DNA of 64,000 nucleotides from Lachnoclostridium sp. An169 (GTDB lineage Bacteria > Bacillota > Clostridia > Lachnospirales > Lachnospiraceae): the NCBI RefSeq assembly GCF_002160525.1, contig NZ_NFKT01000005.1:62001-126000 (forward strand), written 5' to 3'. Below the pieces are notes generated by a model. The model was not told where the DNA came from and ran no database searches. It worked only from the letters and a program-made list of their open reading frames with translations. Positions 51,924 through 61,356 of the stretch are shown here, piece after piece; the first letter of the stretch is position 1, and each line of letters starts with the position of its first letter. Both the position numbers and the translations under genes were made by a program.

Positions 51924-53228
51924 TTACAGAATATCGATATGTTCCCCTGCCAGGGCCTTGTTCATGCTCCGGACCGCACAGAATTTTCCGCACATGGAAC
52001 AGGTATCGTCGTGTTCCGGCTTGCGCTCATCACGGATTCTCTTCGCTGTCTCCGGATCAATCGCGCACGCCCACTGCGCCTCCCAGTCCAGATTTCTTCT
52101 TGCCTCCGCCATCCTGTCGTCGATCTCCCGGGCGCCTTTTACGCCTTTGGCAATATCAGCCGCATGGGCGGCAATCTTGGATGCGATGATCCCCTGCTTT
52201 ACATCCTCCAGATTCGGAAGCGCCAGGTGCTCCGCCGGGGTCACATAGCAGAGGAACGCCGCTCCGGAAGCCGCCGCAATGGCGCCGCCGATTGCAGATG
52301 TGATATGGTCGTAGCCCGGTGCAATATCCGTCACCAGAGGCCCTAGCACATAGAAGGGTGCTCCCCCGCAGATACTCTGCTGTACTTTCATATTTGCCGC
52401 GATCTGATCCATAGGCATATGTCCCGGTCCTTCCACCATCACCTGCACATCCTTCTCCCAGGCACGCTTTGTCAGCTCTCCGAGGCGCACCAGCTCCTCG
52501 ATCTGACACACATCCGTGGCATCCGCCAGACATCCCGGACGGCACGCATCGCCAAGAGATATGGTCACGTCATACTCTCGGCAGATATCCAGAATCTCGT
52601 CATAATATTCATAGAACGGATTCTCCTCCCCGGTCATGCACATCCAGGCAAACACAAGGGAGCCGCCTCTGGATACAATATTCATCTTCCTCTTGTGATT
52701 GCGGATCTGATCAATGGTCTTTCGCGTAATTCCGCAGTGCAGTGTCACGAAATCCACTCCGTCCTCCGCATGGAGCCGGATCACATCGATAAAATCTTTC
52801 GCGGAAAGCGTGTCCAGGTCTCTCTGATAGTGAATCACAGAGTCATACACCGGGACCGTACCGATCATCGCCGGACATTCATGGGTCAGTTTTCTCCGGA
52901 ACGGAATCGTATCCCCGTGGGAGGAAAGATCCATGATCGCGTGCGCGCCCATGTTGACCGCCTCCATCACCTTCGCCATCTCCACATCATAGTCCTTGCA
53001 GTCTCTGGAGACCCCCAGGTTCACATTAATCTTCGTGCGCAGCATACTCCCCACGCCCTCCGGATCAAGACAGGTGTGGTTCCTGTTCGCACAGATCACC
53101 ACCTTTCCCGCTGCCACCAGAGGCATCAGTTCTTCCACTGTCATCTGCTCCTTAGCCGCCACCTTTTCCAGTTCCGGCGTCACAATTCCTTTTCTTGCTG
53201 CTTCCATCTGTGTTGCATAGTTTCTCAT
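51924..53228 (-). CDS. thiC: Phosphomethylpyrimidine synthase ThiC
   Basis: The 434-residue radical SAM enzyme converts aminoimidazole ribotide into the hydroxymethylpyrimidine phosphate of thiamine. It has the family motifs [38 protein letters not shown] and the C-terminal iron-sulphur motif CSMCGKFC (C-x2-C-x4-C). It is the short form typical of Firmicutes, without the N-terminal extension. It stands alone behind a TPP riboswitch, so expression should fall when thiamine pyrophosphate is abundant. Confidence 0.97.
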   Translation of the reverse strand: MRNYATQMEAARKGIVTPELEKVAAKEQMTVEELMPLVAAGKVVICANRNHTCLDPEGVGSMLRTKINVNLGVSRDCKDYDVEMAKVMEAVNMGAHAIMDLSSHGDTIPFRRKLTHECPAMIGTVPVYDSVIHYQRDLDTLSAKDFIDVIRLHAEDGVDFVTLHCGITRKTIDQIRNHKRKMNIVSRGGSLVFAWMCMTGEENPFYEYYDEILDICREYDVTISLGDACRPGCLADATDVCQIEELVRLGELTKRAWEKDVQVMVEGPGHMPMDQIAANMKVQQSICGGAPFYVLGPLVTDIAPGYDHITSAIGGAIAAASGAAFLCYVTPAEHLALPNLEDVKQGIIASKIAAHAADIAKGVKGAREIDDRMAEARRNLDWEAQWACAIDPETAKRIRDERKPEHDDTCSMCGKFCAVRSMNKALAGEHIDIL

Positions 53229-53270
53229 TTTTCATTTCTCCCTTCTGTGCGGGAGCACATCCTGCGAAAT

Positions 53271-53297
53271 AAAAAAAGGTTCCCGCCATCGGGAACC
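53271..53297 (-). terminator. Terminator of the thiC leader
   Basis: On the minus strand GGTTCCCG-ATGG-CGGGAACC plus seven T lies between the TPP aptamer and thiC. This is the expression platform: TPP binding should favour this terminator. Confidence 0.88.
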
Positions 53298-53364
53298 CTG
53301 ACCGGATCCGGGAACAGACAGACGATAGAAAACCGCCATCTTCCCACGGATATTTTCCGCAAAT

Positions 53365-53452
53365 ATGTCCCTACGTTGGCATTATCCAAATCAGGTTCCG
53401 GGTCTAAGCATACAGCTTACTCTCAGCCTGCTTTACCGCAAGCTCCCCTTTT
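53365..53452 (-). promoter_or_regulatory. TPP riboswitch aptamer (thi box)
   Basis: The minus strand contains the conserved elements CTGAGAGTAAGC (P3 side), ACCCGGAACCTGATTTGGATAATGCCAACGTAGGGA-type 3' half with the invariant GATAATGCCA. It precedes thiC and a leader terminator. The match to the universal thi box is clear. Confidence 0.95.
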
Positions 53453-53681
53453 TACATTATTCTGCCTGCCAAGTATTATAAAGCATCCGCCGCATCTTGT
53501 AAAGGAAAGTCCCGTTCATATTTTGTTCATTTATCATTTAAAAATCTTTCATTTTCTTATCATTCTTTCTTCATTTCTCTAACATATACTATAACCATCA
53601 AAGGAAAACAAATAAAAACAAACAAAAAAAGCAAATAAATAAGACGCTAAGAAGTTATTTTGAATAAACTTTTTCATAATA

Positions 53682-53716
53682 CATGCCGGGGACCGAGCCG
53701 ATCGGTCACCCGGCAT
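53682..53716. repeat. GC-rich inverted repeat after the Ig-like protein gene
   Basis: ATGCCGGG ... ACCGA and TCGGT ... CCCGGCAT form a long imperfect hairpin 10 nt past the stop. It lacks a T-tract, so it is a transcript-end structure of uncertain efficiency. Confidence 0.5.
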
Positions 53717-53725
53717 CCTCCCTTT

Positions 53726-55885
53726 TTATGGGGTTTTCTTCTTTTTTCTCCTCCAAACCGCAGCTCCTCCCGCAGCCGCTGCCGCCGCGCAGCACAGTAT
53801 CAAGGCCGTTTTTCCAACCGGAACCGTACTCTCATCCGCCCTGTCGTTCCCTGTTTTCTCTTCCGCATTCTTTCCGGATGCGTCTGAGCCTGATCCGTTT
53901 TCCGTATGTATGATGCCTGAGATAAAGCTCTGCTTTTTTGTAATTTCAAACCGGATCTGTTCCTCTGTCCGGTTTCCGGCATCATCCTCTGCCTGTACTT
54001 CCACCAGATGGGAACCGTATCCGCGGATCTCCGTCTGAAAGATTCTGCTGTCAGGACTCAGCCTCTGTGCGCTCCCGTCAATGACAAGTCCAGTCAGACG
54101 TTCCCGTTCCCCGTCCACCCATACATTCAGCTCCACTTTTTCTTCATACGTCTCTCCTTCTGCGGCGCCGCTGTACTGTATCTTCGGAGGGGTATTGTCA
54201 ATCGTAAAGATGGCCATGGAGGACGATGTATTTCCTGCCGCATCCTCTGCCTGAACTTCCAGCAGGTGCTTTCCTTCTTCCGTGATCCTCGTCCCCGAAA
54301 GATAGATTCTCCCGTCCATAGTCATCCGGCAGGTATATTCCGTAAAGTCCCCGATCATCTCCTCAATGCTGTAATTCCACTGAAAGAACGGGATATACGC
54401 GCCGTTCTGCTGCCCGACATAGCGGATCACCGGGCTCCGGCTGTCGATTGTAAAGGTTATTTTCTTTTCCGTGCGGTGTCCGGCCGCATCCGCCGCCGCA
54501 AAGACACATTCATAAATCCCGTCCTCCGTAAATTTTACTTCCGCCAGCTGTCCCTCTCCGCTCTTTTTCCAGACCACTTCACCGTTTTGGATATACTCTG
54601 ACGTTTCTCCATTTACATTCGTGTGCATCACTGTTACCGTGCAGAGTTCCAGAAGATTTTCATCTTCCGCCGCAATCAGTGCTGCGGCCTGACTGGCCGT
54701 AATCATCCTGTCATGGATTCCAGAGACTTCAAGCACCGGAGCTGCCCGGTCAATATAAATCTTCTCTGTCTTCACTGCAGTATTTCCTGCCCGGTCTGCC
54801 GCATGCACGGTAATCATTACGGGGCTGCCCTGCACTGAACTCCGGTCGATCTGAAATTCCATACTTCCCGAAAGCACGCACCTGTCACCGTCATCCCAGC
54901 TCTTTCTTCCTGCGCTCTCTTCTCCTGCATAACAGGTCAGGGAACGAAGCCCGGAGGCGAATCCGTAATCTTCCTCCGAATCCTTTACAAATACTTTGAT
55001 CTTCGGCGTCTCCTGATGCCATATGTCAAAACCGCCCGATGTCTCTATCCTGATCTCAGGCGCTTTATCCTCACAACAGATCTGCCCGGATATCGTAACA
55101 TTTCCTGCTGCTCCTGCTCCGTTTACCGCACAGGCCCGGATCTTCCCCTTATATCCCGGACGAACGGGAATCTCCCCGGATGCCCCCGGGATCTCTCCGC
55201 CCTCTCCGTTCTCCAGGGCATAGATAATCTTCTCCACGCCAGACACCTCATCCCCGGACACTGCTCTGACCCGAATCTCTGACGAATAATATTTTCCGGC
55301 TTCCGAAGCAGAGGGCGGATAAGAGAAAGAGACCTCCGACGGAGGAGTCCTGTCCAGAAGAATCGTTCTTGTTTCTCCGGAAAGCACCTGCCCGTCCCCG
55401 CTGCTTACCGTGCGGACGGAAAGAATATTTTCCCCGTCCTCCCAGACCCCGCCGTCCAGTGTCACAGTATATACCAGATCCGTTTCTTCCGGCGTTTCCG
55501 CCTCCCCGGATTCCGCCGGCTCCCGCCCCAGTTCTCCATGTATTTTCTTTCCGGAAGGCGTCTCCAGCATATACTCGGTAAAAATATCCTTGCCCGTCTG
55601 CCGGATGGTCACTTCCGGGCTGCTCCGGTACCAGCCGTTATTTCCGTCCGGCGCCGGGCAGACAATCTCAACCTGCGTCTCTGCAGGTTCTGCCGGATCT
55701 GTCTGTTCCATCCCGTGCTCCCCGGTCTTTTCCTCCGCCAGCACAGACTTCCCGTACAGTATGGCAACAGCCGCACACAGCAGTACCGCCGGAACTAAAA
55801 AGTATTTTTTGCCGCCTGGTCTCTCCCGGTTCTTCCGCTCCCTGCTCTGTCTCTCTCTACTCTGTCTCTCTCTACTCCGCCGCAT
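53726..55885 (-). CDS. Membrane-anchored surface protein with Ig-like repeats
   Basis: The 719-residue protein has a basic N-terminus with repeated RERQS/RERK units (about 2-22), a membrane helix (about 28-48) and a large extracellular part containing several Ig-like modules. These recur as PPxVxFSYPP..., APEIRIETSG, SRSPVIRYVGQQ and TPPKIQYSGAAEG, most with (L/V)EVQAED(A/D)AGN endings. A C-terminal helix (about 690-708) followed by RRKKKK gives a second anchor. It overlaps the preceding pseudokinase gene by 14 nt, so the two are probably one functional unit. Function unknown. Confidence 0.78.
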   Translation of the reverse strand: MRRSRERQSRERQSRERKNRERPGGKKYFLVPAVLLCAAVAILYGKSVLAEEKTGEHGMEQTDPAEPAETQVEIVCPAPDGNNGWYRSSPEVTIRQTGKDIFTEYMLETPSGKKIHGELGREPAESGEAETPEETDLVYTVTLDGGVWEDGENILSVRTVSSGDGQVLSGETRTILLDRTPPSEVSFSYPPSASEAGKYYSSEIRVRAVSGDEVSGVEKIIYALENGEGGEIPGASGEIPVRPGYKGKIRACAVNGAGAAGNVTISGQICCEDKAPEIRIETSGGFDIWHQETPKIKVFVKDSEEDYGFASGLRSLTCYAGEESAGRKSWDDGDRCVLSGSMEFQIDRSSVQGSPVMITVHAADRAGNTAVKTEKIYIDRAAPVLEVSGIHDRMITASQAAALIAAEDENLLELCTVTVMHTNVNGETSEYIQNGEVVWKKSGEGQLAEVKFTEDGIYECVFAAADAAGHRTEKKITFTIDSRSPVIRYVGQQNGAYIPFFQWNYSIEEMIGDFTEYTCRMTMDGRIYLSGTRITEEGKHLLEVQAEDAAGNTSSSMAIFTIDNTPPKIQYSGAAEGETYEEKVELNVWVDGERERLTGLVIDGSAQRLSPDSRIFQTEIRGYGSHLVEVQAEDDAGNRTEEQIRFEITKKQSFISGIIHTENGSGSDASGKNAEEKTGNDRADESTVPVGKTALILCCAAAAAAGGAAVWRRKKKKTP

Positions 55886-57086
55886 CCGTCTGCACCTCCC
55901 CGCTTTCCAAAGCCCGGTACTGTTGGATCCGTTCCGTCACCGTCTGTGATTCTCCGACTCTTTCCAGGACTTCCTCTCCGGTCAGCACAGCCTGGGCATA
56001 CATTCCCGCTGCGGCCTCCAGTTCCATCTTGCGGATGCCGGCCTGCTCGATCATCCCGCTCCGGTCCTCAACCTCAATCAGCCTCCGGTACGCCCGGATG
56101 GCATTTTCCGCCATCTCTTCCCGCTCATAGGCAGCTGCAAGGGCGCGCAGCGTCTTCTGCTCCAGTTCTTTTCCCGCCAGAAGAACCTCCTGATTGCCCT
56201 GAGACGTATTTTCCAGAAGGGCAGCATCCAGAGCTGCGGCCGTCTCCTGAACCAGCTCCGGGAGCGCCGCCGGATCTGTCCCGTCCGGATCCCTTTCCTC
56301 CCCCTGTTCCCCGGAAACGAAGTCCGGCATTTCCTGTGCCATTTCCGGTTCTTCCGCTGTCGCTTCTGCTCTCTCTTCTGATCTCGCTTCTGCTGTCTCT
56401 TCCGCCGCCTCTGCCCGTTCCGCCTGTCCGTTGCGGTATTCCTCCATAAATATGCCGCAGGACACCGCACAAAGAAGAAGAACTGCCGCTGTTCCAAGCG
56501 CGATCACCCGCCCCTTTCCTTTCACCGCAGCTCTTCTCTCCGAGAATACGGGCAGTTCATCCAGGGCCTGTCTGACATCTTCATACCTCTTTTTTTCATT
56601 TACCGTACAGCGGTCTATAAACCGCATCAGACACATTTCCTCCCGTCTGGTCAGAGGCGGAGACACATGCGTACAGGCAAGCATAAACTGCACCGTCCGT
56701 CCGAATCCGAACAGATCACCTCCTGTTCCCCTTCGCCCTGCATCCAGGGCTGGTTTCACAAAATGGGCGCGGACTGCCCTCTGCTGCATCCTTTTCAGGA
56801 TAAAGTCATTCTCCGGTGAATCCGGATCCAGCAGAAGCAGTCGGCCCTCCTCGGACACAAGGATGCTGTAAGGATTCAGATAGCGGTAGGGCTGCCCCTT
56901 TCTGCATCTCCGGTACTGGTCCAGGCTTGTCCCGATCTGCATGAACCACCCGAAAAGGACAGACTTCTCCACCTGCGGGCTGTCTCTCAGGTAATAGATC
57001 AGTATCGTTCCCTGTACATAGTCCATGCTCTGCCTGCACTGACTCCCGTGCTCGATAAACCTTAAAACTTCATACATTTCTCCCAT
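55872..57086 (-). CDS. Membrane-anchored pseudokinase
   Basis: The 404-residue protein has a cytoplasmic region (about 1-185) that aligns with the C-lobe of Ser/Thr kinases but with degenerate motifs: the HRDLKPxN loop reads YRYLNPYSIL, and DFG reads LDP. DLFGFGRTVQFML and KKRYEDVRQALDEL match the later kinase helices. A membrane helix (about 200-222) is followed by a Glu/Ala-rich stretch and a helical, TPR-like C-terminal domain. The layout recalls EssB/YukC of type VII secretion, but no secretion genes are nearby. It is co-transcribed with the Ig-like surface protein. Confidence 0.65.
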   Translation of the reverse strand: MGEMYEVLRFIEHGSQCRQSMDYVQGTILIYYLRDSPQVEKSVLFGWFMQIGTSLDQYRRCRKGQPYRYLNPYSILVSEEGRLLLLDPDSPENDFILKRMQQRAVRAHFVKPALDAGRRGTGGDLFGFGRTVQFMLACTHVSPPLTRREEMCLMRFIDRCTVNEKKRYEDVRQALDELPVFSERRAAVKGKGRVIALGTAAVLLLCAVSCGIFMEEYRNGQAERAEAAEETAEARSEERAEATAEEPEMAQEMPDFVSGEQGEERDPDGTDPAALPELVQETAAALDAALLENTSQGNQEVLLAGKELEQKTLRALAAAYEREEMAENAIRAYRRLIEVEDRSGMIEQAGIRKMELEAAAGMYAQAVLTGEEVLERVGESQTVTERIQQYRALESGEVQTDAAE

Positions 57087-57369
57087 ATGTCGTTTCCCGG
57101 CTGCGATATTTCTCTCCGGCGTATCCCCGTACCGCCGTCAGATGATGCAATGTTACCAGTTATATTGAAATCATCAGAACCTGATGCTGAATAAAATATA
57201 GAACCCGAAGTCTGATATGTCGATCAGAGTATCTGTATCTTACCCGAATACAGAGAAAAAATCAATTATATTTTTATAAACATATGTAAAATTACCATAA
57301 ATTTGCAGACGTGAAAACATCCGGCAGGCTTCGGGATCTGCTCCCACCGCCCCGCCGGATGTCCGACTC

Positions 57370-58467
57370 TTACATTTTTTCCAGCTGCTCCAGCGCTGCC
57401 GCCACGACTTTATCCATATCATAATACCGGTAGCTGCCAAGCCTTCCTCCGAAGATCACATTTTCCTCCTTACCGGCAAGTTCCCGATATGCTTCATAGA
57501 GGGCATTGTTCTTCTCGTCATTGACCGGATAGTAGGGTTCCATGCCAACGCTCCACTCGGAGGAGTATTCCCTGGAGATCACGGTCTTCTCCTGGGTACC
57601 GAACTCAAAGTGCTTGTGCTCGATGATGCGGGTGTACGGCACCTCCCTGTCCGTATAGTTTACAACTGCATTTCCCTGATAGTTGCTGCAGTCCAGCACT
57701 TCCGTCTCAAAGCGGACACTGCGGTATTCCAGGGCTCCCAGGCGGTATCCGAAATACTCGTCGATCATTCCGGTAAAGATGATCTTGTCCGCGATATCCG
57801 GCTCTTCTTTTCTCAGTTCAAAGAAGTCCACACCCGTGCGCACATCCGCCCCGGCGAGCATCTTCTCAACAATCGGCGTATATCCTCCGATGGGGATTCC
57901 CTGATACCTGTCGTTAAAGTAATTATTGTCGTAGATAAACCGGAAAGGCAGACGGCGGATGATAAATGCCGGAAGCTCCGTACACTTTCTGCCCCACTGT
58001 TTCTCCGTATAGCCTTTGATCAGCTTTTCATATATGTCACGGCCTCCCAGGTAAAGCGCCTGCTCCTCCAGGTTTTTCGGCTCCGTGATCCCGGTCTCCT
58101 TTCGCTGGCGCTCAATGATCTCCTTCGCTTCCTGAGGGGTTCTGATCCCCCACATGCGGCTGAATGTATTCATATTAAAAGGAAGATTATACAGCTCATC
58201 CCTGTAGACCGCCACCGGGGAATTGATATAATTGTTGAACTCCGCAAACTGGTTCATGTAATCCCAGATTTTCTTATCCGAAGTATGGAAGATATGGGCG
58301 CCATATTTATGGACGTGAATCCCCTCGATATCTTCACAGTAAATATTCCCTGCGATGTGGTCCCTTCTGTCGATCACCAGGCAGCTCTTTCCCTGCTTTC
58401 CAAGCTCATACGCCATAACAGCCCCGTACAGGCCTGCGCCAACGATCAGATAATCATATTTTTTCAT
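57370..58467 (-). CDS. glf: UDP-galactopyranose mutase
   Basis: The 365-residue FAD enzyme interconverts UDP-galactopyranose and UDP-galactofuranose for cell-surface glycans. The start at ATG 58467 has GAGAGG upstream and gives the usual N-terminus YDYLIVGAGLYGAV with the FAD-binding G-x-G-x-x-G. GGNIYCEDI-like, HKYGAHIFHT (His and Arg region) and GYTEKQWG are conserved. The end GGRLGSYRYYDMDKV is diagnostic. It stands alone, with no glycosyltransferase beside it in this window. Confidence 0.95.
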   Translation of the reverse strand: MKKYDYLIVGAGLYGAVMAYELGKQGKSCLVIDRRDHIAGNIYCEDIEGIHVHKYGAHIFHTSDKKIWDYMNQFAEFNNYINSPVAVYRDELYNLPFNMNTFSRMWGIRTPQEAKEIIERQRKETGITEPKNLEEQALYLGGRDIYEKLIKGYTEKQWGRKCTELPAFIIRRLPFRFIYDNNYFNDRYQGIPIGGYTPIVEKMLAGADVRTGVDFFELRKEEPDIADKIIFTGMIDEYFGYRLGALEYRSVRFETEVLDCSNYQGNAVVNYTDREVPYTRIIEHKHFEFGTQEKTVISREYSSEWSVGMEPYYPVNDEKNNALYEAYRELAGKEENVIFGGRLGSYRYYDMDKVVAAALEQLEKM

Positions 58468-58694
58468 CGAATACCTCTCTCTCCGGCAGTATGTTTCCAT
58501 CTGCCTGGTTTTTCCTGTATTATCATAACATTTTTTTCTTCCGGTTTCTGTTTTTCATTCATTTTTCGTTATTTTGCACACTATTTTTATTTTATCATTT
58601 ACAAATTAGTGATTATGCACTAAACTTGTAGTATAGTGGTTTTCGAGAGAACGTGTTTCGAAGACCGGATTTTTGCAAAACGGAGGTATCAGAC

Positions 58695-59927
58695 ATGAAA
58701 GGAAATGTAATCGTCGGACAGTCAGGCGGCCCAACCGCTGCAATCAATTCCAGTCTCGCAGGTGTATACCGCACTGCAAAAGACAGGGGAGCTGTGAAAG
58801 TATACGGTATGCTGCACGGTATTCAGGGCCTTCTGCAGGAGCGCTACATCGATCTGTCCGAGTATATCACGAACGAACTTGACGCCGAACTGTTAAAGAG
58901 AACCCCCGCCGCTTTCCTCGGCTCCTGCCGTTTCAAGCTGCCGGAGATCCACCAGGACAGGGAAGTATACGAGAAGATCTTCGGAATCCTTGACAAGCTG
59001 AACATCGAGGCATTTATCTACATCGGCGGCAACGATTCCATGGATACAATCAAGAAGCTTTCCGACTATGCCATCGTCACCGGACATCCCACCCGCTTCA
59101 TCGGCTGCCCGAAGACCATCGACAACGACCTGGCGCTCACGGACCACACTCCGGGATACGGAAGCGCGGCAAAATATATCGGCACTTCCGTAAAAGAGAT
59201 CATCCGGGACAGCTTCTGTCTGGAGTATGAGAAAGGACTTGTCTCCATCGTGGAGATCATGGGCAGAAATGCCGGATGGCTCACCGGCGCGGCGGCTCTG
59301 GCCAAAGGCGAGGACTGCGCCGGGCCGGATCTGATCTATCTGCCGGAACTGCCTTTTGACATCGAATCTTTCGGCGCAAAGGTGCGTGAACTGCTGCAGA
59401 AAAAGCCCTCGGTCGTAGTGGCAGTCTCCGAGGGAATCCGTCTGGAAGACGGGCGTTACGTGTGTGAACTGGGACAGAGCATCGACTTTGTGGATGCGTT
59501 CGGGCACAAGCAGCTCTCCGGAACCGCCAATTATCTGGCAAGCTATATAGCAGGGGAGATCGGGTGCAAGACCCGTGCCATCGAGCTCAGTTCCCTGCAG
59601 CGCTCTGCTTCCCACTGTGCTTCCCGTGTGGATATTCTCGAGGCATACCAGGTGGGAGGCGCCGCTGTAAAAGCAGCAGATGAAGGAGACTCCGGAAAGA
59701 TGGTTGTCCTGAAGCGCCTCTCCGACGACCCGTATCAGAGCGGCACGGAAGTCAAAGACGTCCACAAGATTGCCAACGATGAGAAACTGGTTCCCCGCGA
59801 GTGGGTCAACGAGGACGGCTCCTATGTAACCGACGAGTTTGTCAGCTACGTGCGTCCGCTGATCCAGGGAGACGTGTCTCCGGTCATGGTGGACGGTATT
59901 CCGCGCCACCTGTACCGCCAGATCTGA
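58695..59927 (+). CDS. 6-phosphofructokinase, probably pyrophosphate-dependent
   Basis: From ATG 58695 (GGAGG 8 nt upstream) the protein has 410 residues. GQSGGPTAAINSSLAG starts the phosphate-binding fold. YIGGNDSMDT carries Asn where ATP-type enzymes have Gly (GGDGS), and CPKTIDNDL has Lys where ATP-type enzymes have Gly (GTIDND). Both changes mark pyrophosphate-dependent PFKs. It converts fructose 6-phosphate to the 1,6-bisphosphate. The gene stands alone with an upstream AT-rich region and probably its own promoter. Confidence 0.9.
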   Translation: MKGNVIVGQSGGPTAAINSSLAGVYRTAKDRGAVKVYGMLHGIQGLLQERYIDLSEYITNELDAELLKRTPAAFLGSCRFKLPEIHQDREVYEKIFGILDKLNIEAFIYIGGNDSMDTIKKLSDYAIVTGHPTRFIGCPKTIDNDLALTDHTPGYGSAAKYIGTSVKEIIRDSFCLEYEKGLVSIVEIMGRNAGWLTGAAALAKGEDCAGPDLIYLPELPFDIESFGAKVRELLQKKPSVVVAVSEGIRLEDGRYVCELGQSIDFVDAFGHKQLSGTANYLASYIAGEIGCKTRAIELSSLQRSASHCASRVDILEAYQVGGAAVKAADEGDSGKMVVLKRLSDDPYQSGTEVKDVHKIANDEKLVPREWVNEDGSYVTDEFVSYVRPLIQGDVSPVMVDGIPRHLYRQI

Positions 59928-60059
59928 ATCCGGATTTTTCTGCCGGGAAGGCAGCTGCATCCACGCGGCAGCCCTCCCGGCATTTCTGCGTGTTCTTCCC
60001 GTAGACGCAAAGGCAGGAAACGTGTTATACTGGGAACACATTTTACAGGAGGTTGCACT

Positions 60060-61340
60060 ATGATTATAAAGAATGGTTTTATCACAGATCCGGCGTCCGG
60101 GACCTCCCGCTGCGCCGACATTCTCATTCGGGACGGCATCATCCGGGAAATCGCGGAGAACATCTCTGCCGCGCCGGACGAAACGGTCATTGAGGCCGGA
60201 GGGCTTACCATTGCTCCCGGTCTGATCGACACCCACGTTCATTTCCGGGATCCGGGCTTCACCTACAAGGAGACCCTGCACACCGGAGCGCTTGCAGCCG
60301 CAAGAGGCGGTTTTACCACGGTTGTGTGCATGGCGAACACCTCCCCTGTCGTGGATTCCGTGCCGGTTCTGCAGGACATTCTCACCCGCGCCGGAAGTGA
60401 AAAGATCCGCATCTGCCAGGCGGGAAGCGTGTCAAAAGGGCTGAAAGGGGAAGAGCTGACAGACATGGAGGCCATGAAGGCGGCGGGAGCCTGCGGCTTT
60501 ACCGACGACGGAATTCCCCTGCGCAGCGCTGCATTTCTCTATCACGCCATGGAGGAGGCTGCCCGGCTTCACGTCCCCATCAGCCTCCACGAGGAGGATC
60601 CTTCCTTTATAAAAAATAACGGAATCAATCACGGTCCCGTATCGGAAAAGCTCGGCATATACGGTTCCCCGGCCATTGCCGAGGAATCCCTTGTGGCAAG
60701 GGACTGCCTGCTCGCCCTGCACTCCGGGGCGGATGTGGTCATTCAGCATATCAGCTCCGCCCGCTCCGTAGAACTTGTCCGGATCTTCAAAGAGATGGGG
60801 GCAAAACTTCACGCTGAGGCAACGCCCCACCACTTTACACTCACCGAGGACGCCGTGCTCGAATACGGCACCCTGGCGAAGATGAATCCGCCGCTTCGGA
60901 CAGAAGCCGACCGGCAGGCTGTTATCCGCGGGCTTGCAGACGGAACCATCGACATCATCGCCACAGACCACGCGCCCCACAGCGCGGAGGAGAAAGGGCG
61001 TTCCATCACCGCCGCCCCTAGCGGCATCATCGGACTGGAGACTTCCCTGGCTCTGGGCATCACCTTCCTGGTGCGCCCCGGCCACCTGACCATGCAGGAA
61101 CTTCTGAAAAAAATGACGGTCAATCCTGCCCGGCTCTACGGTCTTCCCTTTGGCGAGATCGCAGAAGGCAGGAGTGCAGACCTTGTAATCTTTGACCCGG
61201 AAGAGAAATGGACGCCCACGGAATATCTCTCCCTCTCCTCCAACTCCCCCTTTACCGGATGGGAGCTGTACGGGAAAGTGAAGATGACCATCTGCGGCGG
61301 AAAAACGGCATATACAGACCATTCATTCTCACAGATATAA
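60060..61340 (+). CDS. pyrC: Dihydroorotase
   Basis: The 426-residue enzyme closes carbamoyl aspartate to dihydroorotate in pyrimidine synthesis. The metal ligands are in DTHVHFRDPGFTYKE (H-x-H), with later His in HLHEED-like SLHEEDPS and ISSARS, and the catalytic Asp in IATDHAPHSAEEK. FTDDGIPL is typical of the type I bacterial form. The length fits. AGGAGG precedes ATG 60060. Peptidase T follows 16 nt downstream. Confidence 0.95.
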   Translation: MIIKNGFITDPASGTSRCADILIRDGIIREIAENISAAPDETVIEAGGLTIAPGLIDTHVHFRDPGFTYKETLHTGALAAARGGFTTVVCMANTSPVVDSVPVLQDILTRAGSEKIRICQAGSVSKGLKGEELTDMEAMKAAGACGFTDDGIPLRSAAFLYHAMEEAARLHVPISLHEEDPSFIKNNGINHGPVSEKLGIYGSPAIAEESLVARDCLLALHSGADVVIQHISSARSVELVRIFKEMGAKLHAEATPHHFTLTEDAVLEYGTLAKMNPPLRTEADRQAVIRGLADGTIDIIATDHAPHSAEEKGRSITAAPSGIIGLETSLALGITFLVRPGHLTMQELLKKMTVNPARLYGLPFGEIAEGRSADLVIFDPEEKWTPTEYLSLSSNSPFTGWELYGKVKMTICGGKTAYTDHSFSQI

Positions 61341-61356
61341 GAAAGGAGCCTTCACA

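Noticed and set aside
58893-60281. 462-codon minus-strand frame opposite phosphofructokinase and dihydroorotase
   Set aside because: Antisense to two well-recognised enzymes with correct starts.
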